From positions 868,001-932,000 of the forward strand of contig NC_135000.1 of NCBI RefSeq assembly GCF_051020985.1: DNA of 64,000 nt, written 5' to 3'. This document shows, piece by piece, positions 36,001-46,921 of this stretch (positions within the stretch are counted from its first letter, which is position 1; every line of letters starts with the position of its first letter). The DNA comes from Nomia melanderi (Eukaryota; Arthropoda; Insecta; Hymenoptera; Halictidae). The translations under genes and the position numbers were made by a program. A model generated the notes under the pieces. That model did not search any database, was not told where the DNA came from, and was given only the letters and a program-made list of their open reading frames with translations.

Positions 36001-36640
36001 TTCCACCTAAGCGTAATGAATCAAATTAAGTGATCATATTTATATGAACTCGAATCTATGTTACCTGTTACACACCTCAGCATTGAAAGTAGTAACGAAT
36101 GATCCATTGTCTTTGCCAATCTTTGAGAAATCAGTACCTTCCTCGATGGACCAAGCGTAATACGCAAAGGCGAATATATCTTCTATGCTCTTTCTCGAAT
36201 AAGTGAGTTTGTGTAGACGCTTGAACCATTCGAAGCAATGTTCATTTGTGGAAAAAGCGCAACTGAAATATCAATTGAATATATACATCGCCGAGACGTA
36301 CTGAATGTAATTAAAAGAAAATAAAGATATACCTCAAGGAACGAGCATCTTTGCAGCCGATGTGTAAATAGAAAATCTCTCTGACTTCCAGTTGTTCTAT
36401 TAAACCTAATGGGATGATGTGACACGTTTGACTTAATTGTAAATACAGTCTATAGTTGGAAAGAGCCAACACCCCATCTGTTGTACGTCCAAGCGCCACA
36501 ATTGATTCTCCACTTAAGGGAGTAAACGGAACTGTCAACGTTTCATCCTCACACTCCGGATGTGTATGTTTCGGAAATAATTCTGAAGCATGTAAATGAC
36601 ATATGGATTGCAAACTCGTTGGCTCTTCGGAACTCTCCAT
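27085..36640 (-). CDS. MTMR4: Myotubularin-related phosphoinositide 3-phosphatase, MTMR3/MTMR4 type with C-terminal FYVE domain
   Basis: Removes the 3-phosphate from PI(3)P and PI(3,5)P2 on endosomes and autophagic membranes. Fourteen exons join in frame: 36640-36333, 36262-36076, 36006-35828, 35751-35556, 35470-35280, 35155-34960, 34880-34695, 34365-34201, 34085-33835, 32393-32115, 31124-30812, 30241-30137, 30009-29825, 27400-27085, giving 1018 residues. Order: PH-GRAM domain, active phosphatase domain with the full Cx5R loop HCSDGWDRTPQ, a long low-complexity acidic/serine linker, a short charged coiled-coil exon (30241-30137), then FYVE with WVPD, RRKHHCR and RVCSDC. All eight zinc ligands are present, split over the last two exons. 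ATG 36640 was chosen because the reading after it (MESSEEP...) matches the family N terminus; the ATG at 36661 lies upstream of a likely splice acceptor. Introns in the N-terminal half are short; those in the C-terminal half are swollen by mobile elements. Insects usually have one MTMR3/4 gene, so the symbol is approximate. Confidence 0.92.
28286..29625. mobile_element. Long-TIR DNA element in the MTMR FYVE intron, arm broken by a hAT fragment
   Basis: The outer arms are inverted copies: 28286-28480 pairs with 29410-29625 (CTGGTGGTACAA / TTGTACCACCAG, TTTGTTTCCGAGAAAATC). The inner parts of the arms also pair (28490-28580 with 28866-28955, sharing GTCACGAAAATATTT). Arms total about 280-300 bp. 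The right arm is interrupted by about 450 bp (28957-29409) containing a hAT transposase relic. The ends resemble the ACAGGGTGT...ACACCCTGT termini seen elsewhere. No transposase belonging to this element was found. Confidence 0.7.
29165..29330 (-). pseudogene. hAT-superfamily transposase C-terminal (dimerisation) fragment
   Basis: Read on the minus strand, the sequence gives ERSFSTLKRIKNCLRSSLGQ, continuing with GKLNDLSILYFAK. This is the hallmark hAT dimerisation block, (S/N)xERxFSxLKxIKxxLRSxMxQxRLxxLxxL. The frame is open for only about 55 codons and nothing upstream matches the catalytic core. It is a truncated relic inserted into the right arm of the element at 28286-29625. Confidence 0.8.
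30321..30552. repeat. TTAA-type MITE, CACGTTGACTGCCACGGTGG family
   Basis: Starts TTAACATGTTGACTGTCACG with GTGGTTACCGATGACCGG and ends GTGGCAATCAATTAGTAA. It runs straight into a CACTAGAACTACC-family copy (about 30547-30777). Together they fill most of the MTMR intron at 30242-30811. Confidence 0.75.
30547..30777. repeat. TTAA-type MITE, CACTAGAACTACCGAGC family (diverged)
   Basis: Begins GTAAGCACCAGAACTACCGG and ends TTGGTAATTCTAGTGTTGA. Both TTAA ends have decayed. It ends about 35 bp before the MTMR exon at 30812-31124. Confidence 0.65.
31471..32035. repeat. ACAGGGTGTTT-ended element carrying a TTAA-type MITE
   Basis: The left end TATACAGGGTGTTTAAAAAA (about 31469) and right end TTTGAAACACCCTGTAC (about 32010-32026) are inverted. 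Inside, at 31751-31989, is a TTAA-type MITE running from TTAACCCTAGGACGACCG to GGTCATCCTAGGGTTAA. The host is the MTMR intron at 31125-32114. Confidence 0.65.
31751..31989. repeat. TTAA-type MITE, CCCTAGGACGACC family (nested)
   Basis: Bounded by TTAA on both sides with 15-bp inverted ends (CCCTAGGACGACC / GGTCATCCTAGGG). It is the only member seen in this window and is nested in the element at 31471-32035. Confidence 0.7.
32456..33168. repeat. TTAA-type MITE (CCCCTTGCCCTAYR family) with two further MITEs inside
   Basis: The outer element runs from TTAACCCCTTGCCCTAAG (32456) to ATTATAAGGCAAGGGACTAA (33168). After only about 28 bp it is interrupted by a CACGTTGAATGCCATGGGG-family member (32483-32728). 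A CCCTTTAAGTATAGAAG element (32725-32946) follows directly, sharing TTAA with it. The outer element then resumes with TTTTATCGTTAATAATTTC, which in the intact copy follows the broken point. All of this lies in one MTMR intron. Confidence 0.75.
32483..32728. repeat. TTAA-type MITE, CACGTTGAATGCCATGGGG family (nested)
   Basis: Starts TTAACATTTTAAATGCCATG and ends GCGGCTTTCAATGTGTTAA. It is one of two back-to-back insertions in the element at 32456-33168; its right TTAA is shared with the next element. Confidence 0.75.
33184..33795. repeat. Fold-back element with GGGGGAACACC ends
   Basis: Arms of about 170 bp are inverted copies: GGGGGAACACCATCTAC at the left against GTAGTGTCCCCCC at the right, with TTTAGGAATTTTTTTG and TTAAGTGAAA on the left arm found inverted on the right. 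A partial relative of the right half lies at 45340-45645 (shared TGTTTTACGAAAAGG, AAGCTAGCGAATAACTG). It ends about 40 bp from the MTMR exon at 33835-34085. Confidence 0.75.
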
Positions 36641-38986
36641 CTCTATTCTGTAACGCAACATATATAAACTTTATTCCTCTTGCACAACTAATTGGCATTG
36701 AAACATTTTTTAGCTTTCCACTTAGTTCGATTACAAAGAAAATTACAGTTTAATTGCATATATTATGAAACATGGACTAAAATGTTCTATTCGATGAAAA
36801 CCAAGACCGTATTTGTTTCATTCTTCCAACAATACATATTAGTAAGAGACAACGACATTCTTTGCATTCAATAGCTTCGAAAATTACTGATAATCTTTTG
36901 CATATGTTGAGTTGGGTACAATCAGTCCAAATTACCTTAACGGATGAAATTCTTTATCATTTAAAACTTTGTTGATAGTTAAAATTCTTGTCACAATGCG
37001 TCGATTGACTAACGTATTGTAAACAAACACAGGAACAATGCAACGAATTACAGCAAACAAACGTATTGCGAGCGCGTACACCTGAATACATGGCTCTACG
37101 AACGCAGATATTTGTCATCGGTGCGTTGTCGAAATGACAACAGTAAACGCCACGACGATAATTCGCTACCGCTTATCGATTCGCATCGCGAAAACGAAAA
37201 ACATCACCGCGTAGGACAATAGCTTCGAAAAAAAAAAGGTCAGGTTTATCGATACGAACACCGAAGGTTCGTCCAACGACCGATACTCGTAATAAAAATA
37301 GAAAAACACGTCTCGCCCAAATATCACAGTTCCGGGACCCCCATTCTACCTTACAAAGGAATATTATCACAGGTAGGAAACAGCCGGAACTTCGAAACGT
37401 GATTTGAATATTCTTTTTCCTTTGAACAAGGAAATATTATATTTAATTTACATTTGTGCACGCGCGATCGTAACACGGTTGTTTCGCTGGTGACACAATT
37501 AGAAACGATTGCAAAGCGAACGAAAAATCTAAATAACGCGCGTGTCACGACGAACCGACACGATGAAACGTTTTAACATGATTTTCTTGGTGAACGGAAC
37601 GTCGGACAGCGATTGACAAGTCTTCGCAGCCGTGACAACGTCTTACCTTGGACTGGGAAATTTCTCCGCGATGGACGATATCCGACGGTCGTTTCAATAC
37701 CTCATGCAAAATCCATAGACAGCCGTTTACACGCGGAACAGAATGTGAACATTATTCGACGCAGAGATCATTTCCCCGTGAAAAGACGCTACGGTGTCGT
37801 TGATTTCGGCTACGTGGGAAACACGCAGATCTTCCAGATTATTTATTACGTGCGCAGATATCTTGGAAAATAAACGACACTCCGTGTAACTGATCCCGCA
37901 CCAACTCGATGCAAACACAATTACTTTTCGTTACGGGGGTTCACGAAAATGGCTTGCATTGTGGCGCAAGATCTCCATCAACCGAAAGAATCCTTCCTAT
38001 CCGTTCCTTTCTCGCGGGACAACGATATTATTAAGTATCTCAACTTGGAATGGATTTTTATCAAAAATACTCTCCGTCTGATACGAAAGTTACACTGACA
38101 GATTATTTAGCCTGTAATATGTATAAATCAATCCGCGTTTCCATCACTCGACCCCTCTCTTCGCAATCATTTCCAACGCGCGATATTTATTAGATAGAGA
38201 AGTTTGGAAACGTTTTGTTATTGGTTGCGGCTGTTAACTTTAATTTTTAACGCGTTATCGAATTTCGATATTTGTCGTGTACGAAAATAAAAATTGTTTA
38301 AAATAATCATGATAATAATAATAATGAAGACGATACGTGTATTAATATGTAAAAAAAAATGTATACGTACTGTTTATTAAGCGAACTTTATTATGTAAAA
38401 TTGGATTCATGAATTATGTTTAGTTTCAACGAAGAAACTAGAGCGCGCTGTCGTGTTCTCGATGGCCGTTTGTGCTTCGATTATTTTTTTGCGAGATGGC
38501 ACACTCGAACTTCGCGCGAGTTCGTGATCGTTGCATCGAAATATGAATATAATGACGATTCGTATCATGTGTACTCTTTTTTTAAATGATTGATCACAGA
38601 TTGATCGTTTCTCTTTTCTTCTCAAAAGAAATGGCACACGAATCGTTTACATATTGACGCAACTATTCAGAGCATAATTAATTATACGACTAGTATGTAA
38701 TAAAAAGAAAAAAGAAAAGAAAATGATACGAGATCAATGCCGTTAAGGCACATTTTCAGGTGATAAACTCTGCACCTTGATAATGATAAACTCTGTACGC
38801 GATTGCATCATAGTTATTCTTATTATTACCACATACTGTTTGTCAATGAGAATATAAAAAATTAAAGTTTATGGGCACAGTACGACGTGATCCAATACAC
38901 CACATTTTAAGAAATGCACATGCCTTGAGACACGTTGTGCTGTCAAAACGCAAATAAACAATGCAAGAGTTAATTACACTTTCACA
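36641..38986. other. Promoter-side region of the MTMR gene and 3' flank of hikeshi
   Basis: About 2.3 kb without a recognisable coding region. A likely splice acceptor (GTTACAG, about 36646-36652 read on the minus strand) sits just before the chosen start codon, suggesting a non-coding first exon upstream. The block at about 37000-37960 is richer in CG and could hold the promoter. A homopurine AAAGAAAAAAGAAAAG tract lies near 38705. No repeat with clear ends was seen. Confidence 0.55.
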
Positions 38987-39940
38987 TCAAGCTTTCCAAA
39001 AATTTGGGTTCTGCTGTAGCCTTCTCTCGAATGTTTCGTACCATCCTTGAATGGTAGACAATGGTACAAAATTTTCCATTGGATTTGGTGTCATTTGTGC
39101 CTGAGTTACAGAAAAACTAGATACGTAATTTAAGAAACTGGTAAGCATCTTTTGTACGAACTCTAAGAAAGAATTCGATGTGGCTTCAGATACTGAAGCT
39201 GCCTGTAACTCTATGGCTCCAATTGGTTCTATCGAAACCCCTATTTGTGCTACATGTGAAATCTTTCCAATTCCAAATATTCCTACGTTGCTGTTTTCAA
39301 ATTCATGGTTCTTCTTCAGTGTTGATATTTTGAATATGGCCGAAGGTTTAATATTGGAAATATACCCAAGAAATTGCCAATTTGGCGGAGCACTTGCATC
39401 CGGCCAACTAAAATACACTACAGCAATTAAACTTCAATTAATTTCCTGTAATTATATTCATGTGTGTTGTATCGTGTAATAATATAATATATACCTGCGC
39501 CACCTGTTCCATCAGGAAAAGGTATAGTACCAGTAAGGAATACCACAATATGATTTATGTTATCCGCATCAGGTACTGTTATTAAGAATTGGTTTTCTCC
39601 TATTTGTTGGAAATCCGTTTGCACCTATAATGTGTGTAATAAGTAGGAAGGTTGTATTGCACACAAAACAAGAGTTATTTATTACAGTGTGTTGGCATGT
39701 TATATATAAGTATAGGCAAAAACGATTAAAGATTAGATAAAACGCAAACGATAAATCTAAAGAGCAAGTAAACAATTAACTCTTATACTGTTTCAAAAGA
39801 TATTTCATATATATTAAACGCTATAATCATATTACACTGACAGTTTCATAAACTGAACAAATAAAATGTAGTAACAATATTTAGAAATTATGAAATGGGC
39901 CAATACTTACGAGTCGACCAGATACAATTATACCAAGCAT
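38987..39940 (-). CDS. Hikeshi: Hikeshi (OPI10 homologue), Hsp70 nuclear import carrier
   Basis: Carries ATP-bound Hsp70 through the nuclear pore during heat stress. Three exons join in frame: 39940-39911, 39624-39495, 39417-38987, giving 196 residues against 197 in human. The first exon gives MLGIIVSGRLVQT, the usual start. The N-terminal domain has NHIVVFLTGTIPFPDGTGGA, the loop known to contact FG nucleoporins, followed by VYFSWPDASAPPNWQFLGY. The C-terminal half has VAQIGVSIEP and FAVSQAQMTP-like SFSVTQAQMTPNP, then WYETFERRLQQNPNFWK at the end. Every family block is present, so the copy looks intact. It is divergent from IMP4, with about 955 bp between start codons. Confidence 0.96.
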
Positions 39941-40895
39941 TTTCACGCACAATCTAGAGCATTCTACACTCTTCTAATAGTTATCACACGACTCTAGAAA
40001 ATGTACGGTACACATGTAATGGTATGACACCGCTCAAACATTTACGACACCGCAAGACGGATATTCGTTTCAATTTACGAAACTATAGATCAGAAACTCG
40101 ATATGTAAATGATGTTAGTGCTTGATACCAAAAGATTATTTTCATATATTTGATTACTATGCACCAAAAATAAATTAAAATATTTTGTTCGGTGCCTCTG
40201 ATTCAACCTGTTTTAAATTATATTTCTTCCTGTTTTTATTAATTATAATAAACATGATTTCATCATTTACAGTAACTTTATAATACTCTTGTAACTTCGT
40301 GAAACAGAGGGTTCAATGAAGTATACGAGAATCGCGGAAACCACTTTGTCTTTCCCTTCATTGGCTGACACTCGACGCTACTCTTTTTACTCGGAAGTCT
40401 GCTAAGTAGCGCCACGAGACGGTGAAAATAGAAATGAGATGTTAAGGAAATCTCCAAAACGCGACGTTACGGAGAGAATGTTTAACCAGTTCACTGCGAA
40501 AATATCTACAGTGGAGGTTTATGTTGGCTGTAGTCTAATTGATTTTACATAGATGGCGTTACAGACATTTTTCTGAAAATTTTCTGCATCATGTAGCAGA
40601 AAAAAAATTGATTTAAAATATTACCTGAAACGTACTCGCTGTAAAACATTTATTTATGGGATTTTTACCCTATTATTTTCATGTATTATTAGAAATATCG
40701 TGAATGCTTTAGAATATTACAGTAAACAAGAGCTCATTTTAATTACCCACACTCAATGTTAGGTAAGGGGACAGGAATTCTTTCATGTAAACACGTGTTG
40801 TGTTTGATATAACCTTTACACTTGTATCATAGTTAATTTTTCATTTTAGAATAAAAAGGTTCAGAACGAAAAAGGACATATAACAGTAGATTAAA
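39941..40895. promoter_or_regulatory. Shared upstream region of divergent hikeshi and IMP4
   Basis: 955 bp between two start codons pointing apart, so promoters for both genes lie here. A CG-containing patch near 40320-40490 contrasts with AT-rich surroundings. No TATA box or defined motif is claimed. Confidence 0.5.
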
Positions 40896-41831
40896 ATGTT
40901 ACGCAGACAAGCAAGACTCCGCAGAGAATATTTGTATAGAAAATCTGTTCAGGATAAATTGAAAAGCATACAAGAAAAAAAAGAAAAACTGAAACGCAGT
41001 TTAGAGGAAAATATACCAATACATCCAGATCTTAGAAAAGATGCATTACGTATACAAAGAAGTTTGGATTGGGAAGATGCTGGGCCAGAATTGGCTGTTG
41101 CTATGGGTACAGAAATGGGTGGAGCATTAGCCTCTCATGAAGATGACGAATACAGATGGGCTGGAGTAGAAAATCCAAAAATTGTAATCACCACCTCTCG
41201 GGATCCTAGTTCTAGATTGAAAATGTTCGTTAAAGAATTACGTTTAATATTTCCTAATTCTCAACGGATGAATCGAGGAAATTACGAAATGAAACAGCTC
41301 ATACATGCCTGTAGGGCAAATGATGTTACAGACTTTATAATTGTACATGAACATAGGGGTGTACCAGATACTCTTATCATTTGTCATTTACCATATGGAC
41401 CTACCGCGTACTTCACAATGTCAGATGTTATTATGAGACACGACATACCAGATATTGGAACAATGTCAGAACAATATCCTCATCTTATTTTTCACAACTT
41501 TAAAACGAAGTTGAGTGAAAGAGTTACTAGCATTTTGAAGTATTTATTCCCTGTGCCCAAGGAAGATAGTAAAAGAGTAATTACTTTTGCAAATCACGAC
41601 GATTATATATCTTTTCGACACCACACTTATAAAAAAGTCAGTGGGAAGGACGTTGAATTAACAGAAATAGGACCAAGATTTCAGTTGAAGCTCTATGAAA
41701 TTAAACTTGGTACGTTAGACGCAGAAGCAGCTGCAGATACAGAATGGGCTTTAAGACCTTACATGAACACTAGTTATAAAAGAAGATTTTTATCTGAGGA
41801 AGATGGATGGCAGCAAGAAGATGATATATAG
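40896..41831 (+). CDS. IMP4: IMP4, U3 small nucleolar ribonucleoprotein (Brix domain)
   Basis: Component of the U3 snoRNP/SSU processome in the nucleolus, needed for 18S rRNA maturation together with IMP3 and MPP10. A single uninterrupted exon of 311 residues (human 291). The N terminus MLRRQARLRREYLYRK and the basic coiled coil up to about residue 45 are typical. The Brix domain (about 80-270) shows ITTSRDPSSRL, FPNSQRMNRGNYEM and the signature LPYGPTAYFTMSDVIMRHDI, and ends with ELTEIGPRFQLKLYEIKLGT. An AATAAA lies about 25 bp after the stop codon. Lack of introns is unusual next to its intron-rich neighbours but the frame is complete, so this is a gene and not a processed copy. Confidence 0.96.
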   Translation: MLRRQARLRREYLYRKSVQDKLKSIQEKKEKLKRSLEENIPIHPDLRKDALRIQRSLDWEDAGPELAVAMGTEMGGALASHEDDEYRWAGVENPKIVITTSRDPSSRLKMFVKELRLIFPNSQRMNRGNYEMKQLIHACRANDVTDFIIVHEHRGVPDTLIICHLPYGPTAYFTMSDVIMRHDIPDIGTMSEQYPHLIFHNFKTKLSERVTSILKYLFPVPKEDSKRVITFANHDDYISFRHHTYKKVSGKDVELTEIGPRFQLKLYEIKLGTLDAEAAADTEWALRPYMNTSYKRRFLSEEDGWQQEDDI

Positions 41832-42206
41832 AATTATTATTTTCATTAATGCAAATAAATTTTTTAATGTTATAAATATGTTTATTGAACCAGACAAAAT
41901 AAACCTTTTATACATTTCTCGTAATCTTTAAGAAGAAAAATTACTCATTCGTCATTAAATAGTTTGACAATTGTCAATGATACGACAGACCGATTTGAAA
42001 ATTTCGCGCGATGTTCATGCGAATGCGTCGTACGTACTGAACACCAGTGCATTCTGGTTTTGTTTGCGGCAGTTGTTTTTAAAAACGTCATAGAATTAAA
42101 ACGGAGAAGTTTAGCAACGAAACAGATTTGTTTGCGAAAAAGTAACAAGCAAAATGTGATCAAATGCATACGCCTCAGAAAAAGGGAGAAAAGTCATTAT
42201 TGCGTG
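41832..42206. promoter_or_regulatory. Spacer between IMP4 and the HMGXB4-like gene
   Basis: 375 bp between two genes on the same strand. The left end holds the IMP4 3' UTR with AATAAA. The rest, partly open in the frame of the next gene from 41964, is more CG-rich and probably holds the promoter and 5' UTR of the HMGXB4-like gene. Confidence 0.5.
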
Positions 42207-44654
42207 ATGCAAACCAGCGTTCATAAACCCGCGAAATCTGAGAAGACGCCGCGGCGTAAGAGGCTCATCACAGAACAACAAAGCGACGCTATGGATATGT
42301 TCGTGACACCGAAACGTCAGAAAAGTGACGGTGAGATCAGCATTTATTTTATAAAGGAAAACGTTTGGTAGAACAGTTGCTTGTATTGCTCGTGTCCGCT
42401 TGTAATATTTCGCATGATTTGCGCGCGTACGTAGCTAATTTGTCAATTTCCTTGGCGATATTTTAGTCCAAGCTGCTCAACTTTTGGTTTCTAGCGCTTT
42501 TCTTTGTAGCGGAGAACCGTCGAACTAATGATGAGTACAATACATTTGTGGTTAGGTTCTCTTCTTATTCATTAAATTTTCTAAATAAAATTTCTTTAAT
42601 AGAATGACACCACAGTTAAATAATATATTATTTATACAAATTATTATGAAACGGATCGCAATGGCCGTAAAGCTCATTTCAAATTTCTATATTTTTATAT
42701 ATTCCATCTATACAGGGAATCTATTGTTTAGATTTATAAATAAGACATTTCATGTCACATAATACGCGTCCACGAGATTTAATTGGTGATTGTTATTTCG
42801 GTTAAAAAAATTGTTAAGTTTGCCGACAAGAATGAGAAAAGGCATATGCAGCAAACTATGTTTAAATACCCATGTACATTTGGTGTACAATTTGTTCAAA
42901 TACAATGCGTAGACGTAATAATTGTGAGTTCTCGATCAATGTGTGAGAGTGGTAGTTAGCTGTGTTGCAAAGTATTTTGGATCCTTTCTCTTTCTTGGCA
43001 AGGTGCAGTCGGCTTTATATTTCAGATCTAGAGGTCACTGGTATCTCCCGCAGTGGCCGTGTGAGAAAGAAATCTTCCAAACTTGTCGACTTTGAATCGC
43101 CAGACGATTTTACGGATAACAAATACAAACGTCAAAAAGCTCAGCAATTACAAAATCAACAATTGTTGGATAGATATGATTCAGAACATGTATCGCCTAC
43201 TCGGTCGATACATGGGAGTGGTGGACGACAAAGAAAAAATTCTAATTCTAATTCTGGTCAACAAAGAATTAAGGCTGAAACGTTATCAGATAACGAAGGA
43301 CAATCATCAGGATCAGATTCGGATGATCCCTCTGGGTTGAACGAAGATGAAAGATACAGTATGGACTCTGGAAGTGATGACGATGTAGATCCACTTATGA
43401 TAGACGATAGAGAAACAGGCTTTAGAAAACTCGAGCCACCTGGCCAAGAAACACCTTCTCAAGCGAATAGTTTATACATGCTTGAGAAATGTAAGAAAAA
43501 ACTAATTATCAAAGATGGCAAAATCATAGGTAGAATGAAGGCGCAACGAAAAGACAAAGGGGTATGTACAAATGACAGTTATTAAGGGAACTTATCTGAT
43601 GATTCAATAATATTTTCAGAAAACAAGATTTACTGCTTACATGTTGTGGGCTAAAGAAATTAGGCAAGAATTGCTAGAACAATGTCCATATATGGGTATA
43701 TAAGTTTTATTTCTTTCTCTATACTATAGTTGATCAGGAAACAAAGCTAACGTTACTCGTGAAACATTGCTCTTTGTAGATTTTGCAGCAATTTCGAAAC
43801 GGTTAGGAGAACTGTGGGCTACAGTGCCGAATCTGGAAAAATATAACTGGCGCAGACGCGCGAAACGCTTGGCAGCGAAACCTCATTCTTTACCTGCGAG
43901 TAAAGATGAGCCTGTTTGGAAAATGCCAGCGCCCGCTTCGCGAAAAAAGTTCATTAATAAAATTGGTGGGTTTGTTGGTTCTCATGTATAACATCACTTT
44001 TACAAGTATGCTACTAAAGTCATGCAGTAGTTTGTTCATCTTAATTTGCTTCTCGTGCACGCGTATTAGTGAAAATTTTATCAAACTGAATATTGTTTTT
44101 ATGCCTAAAAATTCTGTGGTAGATGTTTCATTATTATTTGTTTTGTATGCATGCATCTCGTTTAGACACGTAGGCAAATCAGAACAATCCGGATTGATGA
44201 TACTGTCCTTTACCGATTTCTTTCGTCTTATGTTATTGCAGGTAATGGAAAAGAGCAAAAACCTGCTACCTCTAAAAAAACAATTCAGCTAGGTCTACCG
44301 TCCGTAGTAGGAAATGTTCCAGTATCCCCACCGTCGAACCGATCGGGGAAAGATTTAGTTAACGAACCGTTAATAGGCACCGGAATGTATAAAGTAGTCG
44401 GAACACAACCGATCGATGTTGCCGCCCATTTAAAGCTTCTCGGTGAAAGCTTAACTATCATTGGTGAACGATTAAAAGAACACGATGGACAAATTGCAGT
44501 TTCCGGCAGTCTATCGGTTCTGCTGGATTCTCTTTTGTGTGCTCTGGGACCTTTGATTTGTTTAACGCAGCAAGTGCCAGAAACGAATGGAGCTAAACAC
44601 GAAACACTTTCGCAGATGCTCGATAATATTGCATATCTTATGCCTGGTTTATAA
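42207..44654 (+). CDS. HMGXB4: HMG-box protein, HMGXB4 (HMG2L1)-like
   Basis: Nuclear HMG-box protein; the vertebrate relative is a NURF-associated chromatin factor and Wnt modulator. Five exons join in frame: 42207-42330, 43026-43561, 43620-43695, 43780-43965, 44242-44654, giving 444 residues. After a basic N terminus comes GISRSGRVRKKSSKLVDFES, then an acidic serine-rich stretch (SGSDSDDPSG, SGSDDDVDPLMIDD). The HMG box spans exons 3-4 (KTRFTAYMLWAKEIRQELLE to FAAISKRLGELWATVP and KYNWRRRAKRL). The last exon has YKVVGTQPIDVAAHLKLLGE and ends IAYLMPGL, the conserved C-terminal region of HMGXB4. ATG 42207 precedes a lysine-rich segment; ATG 42291 (MFVTPKRQK context) or upstream in-frame 41964 are alternatives, so the exact start is open. 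Confidence 0.88.
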
Positions 44655-46921
44655 TGTATGTATTAAATATCTAGATGGTAATCTGTAATAACATATACTG
44701 TAAATACATTGTATATTAATTGAATATACATTAACGTAGTTCTCGCCTTCTTAGTTTTTCACTATTGAATCGATAAAAAATAAGATTAAGAGAACATGGA
44801 ATGGAATTCCAGCCGTGTATTTCAGATTAAAAACCACACTATGGTTTTTGGGTTCGTTTCATTTTGTTCATTTAAAAAAATATTCTACAACAAGAATATC
44901 TAACTGTTTCTCTTCTAATAATTGACTCTTAATTAGACAATCATCAACTCCTTGTAATCCAGGAGTTGCCTGATTCCCACATTCAGTTGACTAATTTTAG
45001 CATTGTGCGCAATTCTATTAGTGTACTATACAAACAGGAGACTTATATGCGTATGTACTTATACACCATTTGTAGTGGTGATTAGTCTACTTGCAGTGGC
45101 TTCCCACTCAGCAGCTGAAAGAGGAGAGGGAAGTGAGTAAGGTGATGTTTCTCTCTGACTAAGCGAAGAGGGGAAGAGCCTCAGTGAAATAAATTGATTA
45201 ATTTTATTTGTTTATTAAAACAGAATCAAAACGATGATTACATGAAATATATTAAATAAATTAAAAATAAGGTAAAATCTTACAAATTCATAAAACAATT
45301 AAATCATAACTGTTTATAAATATGTAAATATTTTGGTAATCTTTATTACCAAAGATATATATTTCTATTTATAAATTCATACAAACTTTTGTCGTCGGAT
45401 ATTTCAGTTATTTTCAATCGTGCCGGCCAACAATGGATGTTTTACGAAAAGGAGTTCCGAAGCTAGCGAATAACTGTGCTATTTTGTAATATTTTAGCTT
45501 AGAAAAAATATAAATATAAAGCAGAAGGTTACAGTGATATACTCAGAAAAAATCAAAGGTTTTTACTTAATTGTTATTAATAAAAAAAGTTCCTAAAGTT
45601 TACCTATATTTAAAATGTCTCTAAGTGGTGTACTTCCCTTAAACCAAAATCCCTACCCAAGAAAAGAAATACATTCTACGTTAAGAAAATGTGCAGCAAA
45701 ATTCAGCCCTAGTAGAGAATTCTAAAGTAGCTACGAGGAAGTTTTTTTTTAATAAATAGAAAAAAAATTGATTTTCTTCAGTTTATTTCGCAAGGTAGTT
45801 CAACTGGGTTTAGCATTCTTGAAAATGTTCATAGGGAACATAATTTTTTAATTTTATTATTTTTGGATTCTAATTAATTAGAATCTAAGATTTTGATTCT
45901 AAGGATAATTTGAAAATTAGTTGATTATGTACTTTTTACTAAAATAATTTTCAAAGGTGCATATTTCTTTGATTGTCCTAGATTTATATAACTTTTGAAA
46001 TTATAATACTAAGAAGCAAAAGGAGTAAGAAAATTGTATTCATTATTTAAACATTTATATTTTTAGACTTATCTGTTACTATAGAATTGTAAAAATAAAT
46101 ATTTCTTCTATGTGCTAAATTAGGTTTTATATTGGTTTCATTTTATTTAAATATGTTTCATTCAACACTCCTAAAACTTTTGCAAGTAATAGTTAAGTAA
46201 TAGAGTATCTCGATTGATATTCTTGATCAATTTTGTTTAGAGAACAGTTTGTAATTGTTATTTATAAATAGAAAAAATTAAATGTAATATAATTAACCAA
46301 ATACATTATAATATCTTATCAGCGACTAGTTTATGAAAAATGACTTAGCGTATTCTGAAAAATAATAATATAATTAACACCTTATATACAGATGATGCCA
46401 TTTGGCATAAAATTATGTACGTTATAATCTTGTTAATAGAGTGTTAATATAATATTTAGGTCATGCGTATATCAATCGTATTGTTGCGACAAAATGTACT
46501 TAGATAAAGAATTCAGCAAGAAGCAATAACAAAAATAAATTAATCAGATGGAAGTATAATTAGCAATTAATTACAAGGAATAATTAATAAACGAAATAAG
46601 AAAATCTTAAATACTTTCTTATTTTTAACCATCTTTCTATAAAAACAATAACATCTAAATTGTGAATGAGATTTTGGATCTAAATTCAAGACTATGTTCT
46701 TTTATATTGTAAGTATAATAATATATACGAAATAAAGATGCAATTTTATCTAGTCCTTTTTATTAATCTTGCTAATCATTGAATAACAGGTACACCATGA
46801 ATATACTTAATGTATAAATAGTATGTTTGTATAGAAATATAAAAACAATAAATATTTAAATAATTTACTTAGAACTAACTGTACAAGATAAAACTTAATT
46901 ACAAATAATAGTTTATTTATT
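44655..46921. other. AT-rich region between convergent HMGXB4-like and GLDC genes
   Basis: About 2.3 kb with both 3' UTRs. The stretch 45340-45645 is a partial copy of the fold-back element at 33184-33795. A less AT-rich patch at about 45060-45180 is unassigned. No coding sequence is recognisable. Confidence 0.6.
45340..45645. repeat. Partial copy of the GGGGGAACACC fold-back element
   Basis: Shares with 33490-33795, in the same orientation, TGTTTTACGAAAAGG, GAAGCTAGCGAATAACTG and the AAATTCCTAAA / AAGTTCCTAAAG region, ending near GTGGTGTACTTCCC. The left half of the element is not present or is too diverged to see. Confidence 0.7.
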
